A stretch of DNA of 64,000 nt, from the NCBI GenBank assembly GCA_039707465.1, contig CM077653.1:937501-1001500 (forward strand), read 5' to 3'. Below, piece by piece: positions 35,281 to 44,920 of the stretch (the stretch's first letter is position 1; the number at the start of each line of letters is the position of its first letter). The translations under genes were made by a program, and so were the position numbers. Under the pieces are notes generated by a model that was not told where the DNA came from, did not search any database, and saw nothing but the letters and a program-made list of their open reading frames with translations. Source of the stretch: Rhabdophis nuchalis. Its lineage: Eukaryota; Chordata; Lepidosauria; Squamata; Natricidae.

Positions 35281-35288
35281 GGATCTGG

Positions 35289-36360
35289 GCTTCATTGTTA
35301 GGTCTGAGTGCCCAGTGCTGAGCCCTATGAGTTGGGTGCCATCCAGGGCTGCCAAGATAGCTGGTTCAAGGGCTCCACCAGGAGATCCAACGTGTCGATC
35401 ATAAGTGAGCAAGGAGATCTTTTCTCCCTCTTTAATTGAGCGCCCGTGGGATAGAAAAGTGGCAGGATAGAACCCGAAATAACAATAGCCGTACCAATAA
35501 TAACACGACCGCCAGTTTTGCTCAGACGGAAAACTCTTTTTTTCACTGTAGCTTTTGACATATCAAACATTGACGCCTTTCTTAATAAAGATAGTTGACG
35601 CTCGGGAATTTTATATATTCATTTATTTGGTCTCGCAAAAGCTGGATTCAATTTGTCTCGCAATTTATGGCCTCTGCTTCCGCAGGAGGAGGAACAGTGG
35701 CGTCTTGTAACGCAGACCAAAGGCAGTTTTCAGCTGAACTGCAGAGAAGTGCCCGGGAGGAGATTTATTTTGCTTTTAAAAAAATGTATTTATTTATTTG
35801 ATCAATTTATAAGCCACCTCAATCACCCAAGCGACTCAGGCGATGTACGGTGTAGGGCAAATGAAAAACGGTAATAAAGAAGCCAGGAAAGGTTTGCTGC
35901 AGTGAGGGACGGAGATGCCATCTTGTGCCAGCTGTGGAAGAGGGCCAAACCCCAGTCGTGTGCCAGGACACGGTTCCGTCTGGAGGGTCTTGGAGGGGTG
36001 GGGGAATCTTCCACAGGAGCTCTTGTGGGCCTTAATGACCTTCTCAGACGTTCCAATTTCTGCCTATTTCAATCTCATGAGCCAATAACCAATTGCGTTG
36101 TATACATGATGTGCAAAGACAATAAAGGCTGTACTCTACTAATATCTGCCACATGGAATTGTTCTCTGCTCATGGAATCACCCTTGAGACCGGTTTTATG
36201 TGGGAGGGAGCCACGGCATGTTCTCTGTTTTCCAAGCAGGATCAAGAACATTTAGTTTCTTGATCCTTGTTACTTTCCAATTTCAGAAGAGGCATGCGTG
36301 CACGGATGGGTGGAGGTTTGTAGTACAACATTGTGCGGTTTTGTGGGCACCTCCAGATAG
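35289..36360. other. Gene-free DNA with a LINE-like tail
   Basis: Mostly unique. Bases 35778-35885 (a TTTATTTATTTGATC start, then AAGCCACCTCAATCACCCAAGCGACTCAGGCG) resemble the short LINE/SINE 3' tails common in reptiles that read 'GCCGCCCAATCTCCCAAGGGACTCAGGGCGG'. The exact family is not clear to me. Confidence 0.45.
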
Positions 36361-36473
36361 TCCATGGGTGGGGAAACTCTGGCCCCTTTCTGACTCGTGG
36401 ACTTCAATTCCCAGAATTCCATGCTGGCTCAGGAATTCTGGGAGTTGAAACCCACAGGTCATAAAAGGGCCAT
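36361..36473. mobile_element. Fold-back MITE, right end lost
   Basis: The arms pair around about 36430. TGGCCCCTTTCTGACTCGTGG (36380-36400) is mirrored by the region ending AAAAGGGCCAT at 36473. Between them are CCCAGAATTCC and GGAATTCTGGGAG. The left terminal segment GGTGGGGAAACTC has no mirrored partner, because the next element begins at 36474. No 8-bp duplication was found. Confidence 0.75.
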
Positions 36474-36611
36474 AGGGGTGTCCAACCTTGGGAACTTTAA
36501 GACTTGTGGACTTCAACTCCCAGAATTCCCAGGCCAGCATGGCTGGCTGGCTGGGGAATTCTAGGAGTTGAAGTCCACAAGTCTTAAAAGTTCCCAAGGT
36601 TGGACACCCCT
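36474..36611. mobile_element. Fold-back hAT-type MITE, near-perfect hairpin
   Basis: The 138-bp element is almost entirely an inverted repeat. The left arm AGGGGTGTCCAACCTTGGG pairs with CCCAAGGTTGGACACCCCT at the right end, and pairing continues inward for about 57 bp with only a few mismatches. The short centre, GCCAGCATGGCTGGCTGGC-like, is itself partly self-complementary. It abuts the preceding fold-back element and no clear target duplication was found. Confidence 0.88.
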
Positions 36612-38379
36612 CGACTGTAATGGATCATACAGGTCTGTTTCCGGAGTGGTAGCTTTGTAGGGCCAGAGGCTGGAGAAGGTGGAATGCCTAGTCCGTTTTG
36701 TCAGGAACATGGCTTACGTCCTCTGTTTTAAGGTGCTTTCTTTCATGCAAGAAGGGGTCGCAACCCACAAGAAGCCAGCGTTAAATTAAAGGGCAGCAGT
36801 TAAAATATTTATGCCTTGCCTTTGCATCACAACAGACCCGCAATAAAACAATAATAAAACGATTAAATGTGCAAGAGGGGATTTTGCTCCGAAGGCAGCC
36901 AAGCGCTCCAGGTAGGGCTGAAGGAACCGGTGAGCAAAGCAAAGGGACGAAGGGGTGTTAGGAACATTGGGATGGTTTCCCAGCTCCTCATCTCCTCCTC
37001 TTTGAGAGGTCTCTTCTCTTCGTCAGGGCTGGAAGCCGTGGGGTGTTTTCTCGGGGTTATTCCGGGGCCCGGATGCTTTGGCTGCCCAGCAGAAGCTATT
37101 ACAGGAGAAGCAGGAAAGGCCACGATGACCTTTCCTCCCCCGAATTCCCAGTGACCTGTCCAAGAATAAGGACGGAATCCGTAATGTGTCGCCCTGGCTT
37201 CACGGTGGAAGGATGCGCCTTTCGTGAAGTTGTGTTAATGCGGCTATCTTAACACACTGAGCGAAAGAGGGAGGCTTCCTCAAAAACTCCCCATTTGTTT
37301 TTATTTGGGAAGTAACGGATGCCTGTAGCAAGATTTTGAAGTTTAATTGCCCAGATGTAGATGGCAAGCAAGATGAAGCATTACAAGGAGACAGCTGTAG
37401 ATGAATGGATCGAGAGAATAACCTCCGGGCATTTGCCTACGAGCAGACATGTATAAATGCATTAATTCTGAACCTCTGACATCAAATATTTTGTATAGAA
37501 ATGTTTAAGTGATGTTTGATCATTTTGAATCAGAAGACCTTTTTTTGTGGTTATCGGAGCTTCGGAAACCCGTCACCCATTCAACGGCCTCTGAAGTCGT
37601 CAAATGCATTTTCCACCAATGCTCTCTGATGGAAGTGGGTGGCAGGAGCCCCGAGCTGACCTTCCTGCCTCTGTTCCCTGCCTGCCAGGGCTGGGATTGC
37701 CTCCTGGATCCCTGCTGCCTCCTGCTTTCCTGGAGGCATCAATGCCCTGAAGCTTCTGCCTCACCGGGAGGTTTGATTTTGCAGGTTTGCCCTCTTCCTC
37801 CTCCTCCTGGAGTGGACTTGATTTATCATCCGAAACCCTTCGGAGGCTGCCGTGAAAGAGGTGAGCCTGGTCATCTCGAAGACTCTGAAGGAAAAGAGGC
37901 TGCCGCAAGACTCAGAACCACAGAACCTGCAGAAGCTGCTAATTGAAAGGACGCCTAATCAGATTTTCACACGATTATGTCCCACCCCCCCCAAAGGGTT
38001 TTTTATGCCTTCAATGGCTCTTCGTGTATGTAATTTACCATCTTGATGGAATGGAAGCAATGAGCCTGCATCTCTCGGGAATTAAAAACAGCCTCTCTGG
38101 GCCATTCCGTGGGTCCAGTTCAGTAGACATGCCAAAACTGCTGTAAATAAACAAACAATCAAGGTTGGTGATTTCAGTCAGCCTTGTGGGACCCTTTGAG
38201 TTTGTGCTTCTTCCAAACTCATAGACACAAAAGATTCTTATTTTATTTTATTAAATTTATACCCCGCCCTTCTCCAAAAGGACCCAGGACGGCGAAAATG
38301 CTGTTATTCATGCTGTTGATTTGTGAAACTTTTGACTAATCTTAGGGTCCATCCTTACCTTTCTCTGCTTTCTGTAATC
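36612..38379. other. Gene-free DNA with LINE-like tails
   Basis: No gene is recognised. Bases 36806-36868 (AT-rich, AATAAAACAATAATAAAACG) and 38238-38300 (TTATTTTATTAAATTTATACCCCGCCCTTCTCC) look like the same class of short LINE/SINE 3' tails. The frames at 37509-37946 show no domain. Confidence 0.45.
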
Positions 38380-38684
38380 CAGCCGTCCCCCACCCTTTGG
38401 GGCTTTGTGGGTTGACCGGGGGTGGGGAGGGAAATGGTTGCATGTGAGCGGCTGGCTCACCTGCACAGCTCCATTGGCACGAGCAGCGAGCGCTCCCACC
38501 TGCGTGTGAAGCTCCATTGGTGGGAGCGGTGGGTGTGCCTTTGTGCAAATGGAGCTCCACATGTGCGTGAGTGTGCCCGCCACTCGCACCAATGGAGCTG
38601 TCCACGTGCGTTTGCCCACCGCATGCATGGCCTGGTTCCGAGTGGGCCAGGGACCTCCGGGTGGGTTTGGATTGGGGACCCCTG
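38380..38684. mobile_element. Probable hAT-type element
   Basis: The left end CAGCCGTCCCCCACC and the right end GGATTGGGGACCCCTG, read on the other strand as CAGGGGTCCCCAATCC, are inverted and resemble the CAGNNGTCCCCAACC termini of hAT elements. The flanking 8-mers CTGTAATC and TTGTATTG match at only 5 of 8 bases, so the target duplication is weak or decayed. The interior repeats CTCCATTGG and CCAATGGAGCT words. It is non-coding. Confidence 0.62.
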
Positions 38685-39853
38685 TTGTATTGTCCATGGG
38701 AGGAGGTGTCAAGAGGCCAGCCTCCCTCCCTGAGAATTCTTGCTTTGGGCCCCTGAAAACCTGGATCTTGTTACCAATCCCCAGTTTTGTTTCTCTTTTG
38801 TGACCTTCCTCCTCTTTTCGTGGGCTTCCTTCTAAGGATAGGAGTGTAACAAGAAGCCGGGGAACTTACAATCTGCCAGCATGAGAGACCCATAAGGAGA
38901 ACGCTGCATTCTTCATTAAGATAAGGAACTCCATTGTCCTTGATATCAGAGTAAGCAAAGAAAGAAAATAAGCAGCTGGTGGAAAGAAGGAGATCAAAAG
39001 GAGCAATTTAAATGCCAGTGGGCACATCCTTGACTTTGACCGGAGGCGTCTTTTGAATTCTGGCTCGGACCTGGCCAGACCAAAGGGTTAACTTGTCAGG
39101 AGTTGCTGGGAAAGATGTGAACAGAACAAGAAAGAAAAGATCAGACGCCCCCATGTTTGAAGTCCCTGCAGTTCAGAAATGAAGCAAGCAAGAAAAAAAA
39201 TCGCCACAAGAAGAGATTGGGCGGCCTGCCCCCCTTTCCAGTTGGCACAACCACCTCCACTGGCAGAGGGGGCACCTTTTGGTGCACTGTCACTGGGGGG
39301 CCCCAGACGATGGCAAATGAGGTGGAAGAATGCAAAGCAGGGTTGGCAAGAACAAGGATGAGCTGCAATAAGTGACTAGCGGTGGGAGAAGAGCCACCCA
39401 GCGTGTTTGAGATTTCATTTATTTCAAAAACTTTTTGGGCCTCCTCTCTTAAAACCTCCACTCTGGGTGGCGCACAACAGCGCTAGAGATAACCCCCCCC
39501 CCCCCGCCACAAAAGAAGCAGAAACAAAGAATCCTGATGCCATCATCTACCTCCCTTGATGCAACCAACCCCTACAACCGATCCTCCAGCCTCAAGGTCC
39601 TTGGGGGGCTTTACAGAAGGGGAAGAGGTGGGGGGCTGGCTGGATCTCCAGGGAAAGGATGTTCCAGAGGGCATGGGGAAGTCACATTATGGTCCAGGTG
39701 AACACAATTATGGATGCTGGGTATTGGGATCTGAACCCTGAAAGGGATTTGGACAAATATCTGGGTATGTTTCTTTCCACAAGGTGTTTTGTGGCCGCCA
39801 AGAGCAGGAGACCTTGGCTGTTTTCCCTTTCCTGATCCCCCACCTTCTGAATG
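38685..39853. other. Gene-free unique DNA
   Basis: No gene or repeat is recognised. A C homopolymer lies near 39493-39505. Bases 38880-39130 are A-rich. Confidence 0.5.
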
Positions 39854-39861
39854 GAACAGGG

Positions 39862-40135
39862 CAGGGATGGCGAACCTTTTGGGCACTGAGTGCCCAAATC
39901 AGAATGCACATGCGCACGCCAGAGCACCGGAAACCTGAAGACCAGCTGGCCCCTGTGCATATGTGCCCCGTCCACCTGCTCTTCTGGTTTCTAGCGTGCG
40001 CGTGTGCACTGGCCAGCTGGTCTTCACACATGCTGGAGCGCTGGAAACATGAAGACCAGCTGGTGACAGCGCACATGCCCACCGAGGGCTCTGCGTGCCA
40101 CCTCTGGCACACATGCCGTGGGTTCGTCCTCACAG
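39862..40135. mobile_element. hAT-type element of the CAGGGATGGCGAACC group
   Basis: The 274-bp element has the left end CAGGGATGGCGAACC and a right end ending GGTTCGTCCTCACAG, an approximate inverse. The flanking 8-mers GAACAGGG (39854-39861) and GAATAGAG (40136-40143) match at 6 of 8 bases. Internal words GAAGACCAGCTGG and CCAGCTGGTCTTC form an inverted and direct repeat set. The wording CACTGAGTGCC and TGCCACCTCTGGCAC is common in snake repeats. It is non-coding and probably older than the copies with perfect duplications. Confidence 0.78.
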
Positions 40136-40143
40136 GAATAGAG

Positions 40144-41455
40144 CCTTTGATCCAGTCCTCCTCTTGTCATCTTCCAGCAGAATTATGGATCAGTTCACGA
40201 TCTTGAAGAATCATACCAAGTGCCACACCTCCAGAAATTGGGAGAGGCATGACTCAAATCAGCCTAAGGTTTTTGGAACACCCAACAGCATCAAGGATGA
40301 AATGAAGAAAGGAGCTTATCTTTTCCTCACTAAGACTTCAAATGACTGAAAGTCAGTTGGTCCAAGTTGGAACAGAGGTTGGTGCTCTGTTCTCTTCCGT
40401 TGTGCCTTTTGTAACTGCAGGCACGGATCCTCTGAAATGCAGGGATGGCTCTGGAAGGTGGACTTGGGGATAAGGCCAGTGGCACAGGACAGCAGTAGCC
40501 CAAATATTGGATTGTCTGTTTCTCTGGAGAAAACCCTGTGAGAACTCTTTCTGCCTGGCAAGTCAGTTGGCAGTAGAAGCAGAAGGCGTGGACAAGAGAG
40601 TGGAAAGGAAGATCTGGAATAGCAAACGCAGAGAAGCTGAAAGGGAAAAAGCAGAGAGGTGGAGGCAGATACGGGAAGCAGGGAGTGAGGGGCTTCTGGT
40701 GGGCTGCCTCCAGCTTCTCGCCTCTGCTTCCCTTTGAGCATCATTCTTTCCCAGGGTTGGGGAGCATGAAGGAGAGGAGAAGGTCCCCATAAGCTTAGAC
40801 CCAAACACGCTTTGCAAAAGTTGCACTTGAGCTGCTTCTGAAGGAACGTTTGAACCCACGAACCCCTTCCTGCTATGGGCTCCTTCGTTGCCATCTTCTC
40901 CAGCCTTGAACCGTCAACGCAGCTTCCTTCTCTGTCTGGCTTTTGTCTGTTAGAACTGGGCGGCATCTGCCGTTGGGGCTCACGATCCCTCTGATCTTTC
41001 AACCAACACACACACAGAGCTTATGTGACGCTGGGTTGTTTAACCGGTTTGGCAAACCTCGAAACTTTTATTATTGTTTGAAAGTGCATCATTGCGCCTG
41101 ATCTCTCTCGGCCTTTGTAACCACAAGGGGAAAAAAAAACCTGTGCCTGTTGAACGGGAGCGAGGCCCCACCCTTTCCCTCTGCCTCACGAGGAACCCGA
41201 AGGGGATGCTCCCGGTCTCCGTGGCATTGCTGGCTTTGGCTCTGTGCAAAGGGTGCCTGGGCTGCCTTCCAGGACTTAGGAAGGGAGGCTTTGTGGAAGA
41301 TCAATTCCAGGGAAAAGGGTTGGGCTGATGGAGCCCCTCAATGTCCCCCACTTGAGCTTCAGTGGGAACTAAGGGTTTGCTGGCTTAAAGCTTGCAATCC
41401 ATGCCAGCAGAGGGTCCTCCATGGAAGTAGCTTTGGAAGAAATGATGGGCAGGTG
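40144..41455. other. Gene-free unique DNA
   Basis: The 231-codon minus frame at 40316-41011 is the longest frame here that is not simple repeat. It contains no recognisable domain, and other strand and frame readings overlap it. Nothing else is identified. Confidence 0.5.
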
Positions 41456-41463
41456 GGTTTGAG

Positions 41464-41667
41464 CAGGGGTGGAATTCAGGTTCTGACAGGTTCTGAAGAA
41501 CCGGTAGCGGAAATTTTGAGTAGTTCAGACAACTGGCAAATGCCACCTCTGGCTGGCCCCAGAGTGGGGAGGGAAAGGGGATTTTGCAGTATCCTTCCCC
41601 TGCCACGCCCACCAAGCCACGCCCACAGAACCCAGGAGTAAAAAAAAAAAAAAGAATTTCGCCCCTG
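41464..41667. mobile_element. hAT-type element, copy 3, both ends intact
   Basis: This 204-bp element is the clearest family member. Perfect 8-bp repeats GGTTTGAG flank it at 41456-41463 and 41668-41675. The termini are CAGGGGTGGAATTC and, on the other strand, CAGGGGCGAAATTC (12 of 14 identical). The interior has GAAATTTTGAGTAG, CCACCTCTGGCTGG, two CCACGCCCA words (41603-41611 and 41617-41625) and a run of about 13 A near the right end. There is no coding frame, so it was mobilised by a transposase encoded elsewhere. Confidence 0.93.
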
Positions 41668-41675
41668 GGTTTGAG

Positions 41676-43840
41676 CCTCTTACTTGGAAACAGTTTTCCT
41701 GACTTCCTAACTTCCACAGCTCTTCCTAAACCTTACAGGTCCCTAGAGAGAACATAGACGTGTTTCTCTTTTCAACCAGGGCTTTGTGTTCCATCAGTCA
41801 AAATTGGGAAACCAAGTCTCAGTGTTTGTGCTGAGGCTGATGGGAATTGTAGTTTAAGCGGCTGCTTCAGATGCCACACTTCTGCGTAACACTCGAATGG
41901 AAAGCGCGACAGACATTCACACTGAGAGGCAACCCTCACAAATACTAAATATAGAATTCAAGCTATGTTTTAATTGTGGAATCTGACAGTTTGATCTTAA
42001 CGACATGAAAAGACGTGAAAAGATTGATCTCTGTTATCTCCTCATAACATTTAGAGCATATCATTAATGGAGTCTTATAGCCCTGAGAGTTTATGCAACA
42101 CCCACTACCTGCATTGGTTAAATAATTTTTTAACCAGGTGTCTGGGCAGCTTTTTCTAGAGATTAGGCTAAAAATACCTCCACCTTTTCAAAAACAAATT
42201 TAATATGTCTTTGATTAATTAGGGATTAGACAAAATGTTTATTGGGCCAACTTTATTTTGGTTTCTGAATGGATAGCATTTAAGGAGAAGAAGGAGTCGT
42301 ATATTCCTGTTGGAACCTGTGTTGATGGGAAGCGTCCCAGTTCTGGGGAAAATGCTTGTCTGAAAGCCTGGAAAACTGCTAGAGATCCGGAGGGCAGCCC
42401 AGGCTCAGTGAAAACGGGGGATTCTCTCTGGGGAATCTGAAGAATGCAAGCAAATGCCCTCCACAAACTCACAGGGGCCGTGATAACCGCAGCATGGTTA
42501 TGGCCCATAGATATTTCTGGACTCCTGAAACAACAATCCTGCTCAAGGAGGAGCGGCGTCATAGGCTTCCATCTAGCTGTCTCAGTTTTAGAACTCCTGG
42601 GGAATTCCCATTGTTTGGCTTTGCAGAGGTTCCCCTCTGCTTTCCAGAAGAGGCCACCTTGGAGCCCCTCCTGCCTCTGCCTTTGTTCCAGCCGAAGCCT
42701 CATCTTCCAAGAGGCGTCGTCAGGGTCTCCTTGACTTGGATTTAAGGCATGTAATGCTCAATGGGATGCTTAACTCCGGAGTTCCTAATTAATTTGGGGG
42801 TAGCTGATAAACTTTGGCATTTGGTCCACGCAATCTTTTTGACATTAATATGTATAAATCCAGCAATGAATTAGAGATCAACTTGGAACTGGCTCAGTGC
42901 ATTTATAAAGCCTATCTTGCTAAAAGCTAATTGTGGCTGCAGAAGAAAGCATGAAATAATAATTTCTCTTCTGCCTGCAGTGGCTTCCGCCTCGTCTTGC
43001 CTGTGGATTGTAGGGTTCGCCCCCCCTCGCCCCCCCCAAATCTGCCTGGCTGGATCAAAGAGGCAAAGGACCCAGGGCTGAGCTGTTTCTTGCTCCATAA
43101 AATGGTGCTTGACAGGATCCCTCGTTTCTCCTGCTTAAAGCTGCAAGATGGCAAGGATTTGTGTGCTTGTATGTGTGGCTTCTCCTGCTTTGCAGCGGCC
43201 AACGCCCGCACCGAATTTGTCTTCCTTGGGTTCAGAAAACTTCCGTAATGGGGGAACCAACCAACAGCACTAAAATCGAAGCAACACGTGGAGAGAAAAT
43301 GGTTGAAATATTAATGTTGAATGCTTTCATTCTCACTTCAAAAAATGCCTGTGAAAAAACCCGGGTTACCCAGGGTGCAGCGCTGGGGGTGGATCGGGCC
43401 CACGTTGCCATGAATGATTAACGGGAGCTTGCAAGGGGAGGGGGGCTGTTTCACAACCCCGTGGCCTGTTTTATCTGCTGATTTGATTTGTGGTGGAAAC
43501 ATGATTAGATGTCGGGTACGGAGAGATAAGTCCACAACGGCTGAGCCTAATTCAAGCCCATCTAATTAGATTGAAGGAAAATCTGCCCTTTAGGCTCTCC
43601 GTGGTCCAGGGAAATGGTGGCCACGTGTGACTCTGGTTATTAACCTGGGTGTCTTTATGGAGAGATTTGACAGAGGTTGGGAGGGGGAGATAGATGTGCT
43701 TTTGCTAACAATTACGTGTCGCAATGAAACTCAGTTGCTAGAGTTAACATCCCGGTTGCCACAGTCAACAAGGGGTTTGTGTTTGTGTGTGTCTTCAGAT
43801 CTTGCCTGTGGATTTCTTGAAAACATCTGCCTTGTCCTAA
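41676..43840. other. Gene-free DNA with homeodomain-type AT-rich blocks
   Basis: No gene or transposon is recognised. Bases 41930-42250 and 42735-42960 are AT-rich complex sequence. TAATTA at 42216-42221 is followed by GGATTA at 42223-42228, which correspond to general homeodomain and Otx/Pitx-type cores. A conserved enhancer is possible but untested. Confidence 0.45.
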
Positions 43841-43972
43841 TTGGAAGCTGGATTTTAAGAAGCAACTGGACAGCCACTTGTCTGGAATTAGGGTTTCCTG
43901 CTTGAGCAGGGGGTTGGACTAGACGACCTCCAGGGTCCCTTCCAGCTGTGTCATTTCGTTTCGTTCCATTCT
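43841..43972 (+). mobile_element. CR1 LINE 3' end
   Basis: TTGGAAGCTGGATTTTAAGAAG and AACTGGACAGCCACTTGTCTGG translate like the end of the CR1 reverse transcriptase ORF (KLDFKKQLDSHLSG-like). The 3' untranslated wording GGGTTTCCTGCTTGAGCAGG and GTTGGACTAGACGACCTCCA follows, typical of amniote CR1. It ends in imperfect short pyrimidine-rich repeats (CGTTTCGTTCCATTCT). Severe 5' truncation to about 130 bp is usual for CR1. Confidence 0.87.
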
Positions 43973-44868
43973 GGATGCGGAACCAGATGTAGACCTTCCC
44001 CGTTGTCCAGTAGGATGTTCTGGAAGGGAAGGATGAGATAACGCTAGGAAGGTTTTGCCTTCATGGTAAGACTTAATCAAGGTACAGAAGCTTTTGAGGG
44101 ATCGGACCAGGCGAAATCGATGAGGGAGAGGATGAGAAAAGGCTTGGCTTAGGATGCCGCAAGGATCTGGGCGTTCTTACAAGATAACAAACTGATAATC
44201 CAGCAGATCAAGCAAATCTTCAGCTGGCTCACCTGAACCGCAGAGCCCAAGACCTGGACTGTAGCCCCCCCCTCCCCGGGCTCCGTCCAGAAATGAGCAG
44301 CCTGGGAGCTCAAGGGATGGAAAGCAGGCCCCGTGGCAGAGGGTGGGAGAGGACATCAGTGCGGGGCATCAATGCAGCCCTCAAAACACTTGAAAAAGTC
44401 TTTTGTTGACTTGATCTCTGGTGGCTTCGGAGGGCAAGACAAGGGTGTGTGTGTGTGTTTTGTGTTAACATAAGAGAACAGGAGTTTGGCAGTGGAACAA
44501 AAGTCTTCAAGGAAGAGCAAGCAGCTTCCACAAAGGGCCTGAGGAAGAGCCTGGCCAGCCACTGGTCAAGACGGTCCAGGAGCATCGATGCTCCAGAGCC
44601 TGCTGTGGCCTGGAGAGTCTCCGGTGTTTCCTCCAACCCTTTTAGTTCATGATTAAGCAGCCTTGGCCTTAATTTCCCAGAGCAACCATGGTTGGTAGCA
44701 ATACTAGCTCCGGATGTGGTTAATGGTGGAAAAGGAGCCGCCTTTTGTTTGCCTTTCAGAATGAACCTGACATGGATATTTGATCTGGATTCCAAGATCT
44801 ACTCCGTGTCTGACTGAACGGATGCAGGCCTTCTGCACTTCCACTGGGGCAGATTGTGCTAAAAACCC

Positions 44869-44872
<4 letters not shown>
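43973..44872. other. Gene-free unique DNA
   Basis: No gene or repeat is recognised beyond a short TG run at 44446-44458. Confidence 0.5.

Positions 44873-44918
<46 letters not shown>
44873..44918. repeat. (AC)23 microsatellite
   Basis: Twenty-three perfect AC units can form Z-DNA in principle. Frames through it (poly-TH, poly-VC) are artefacts. Confidence 0.98.

Positions 44919-44920
<2 letters not shown>

Noticed and set aside
40316..41011. 231-codon minus-strand open frame
   Set aside because: It has no known motif, contains Ser/Leu-rich low-complexity stretches, and overlaps frames on the other strand. It is expected by chance in GC-balanced vertebrate DNA.
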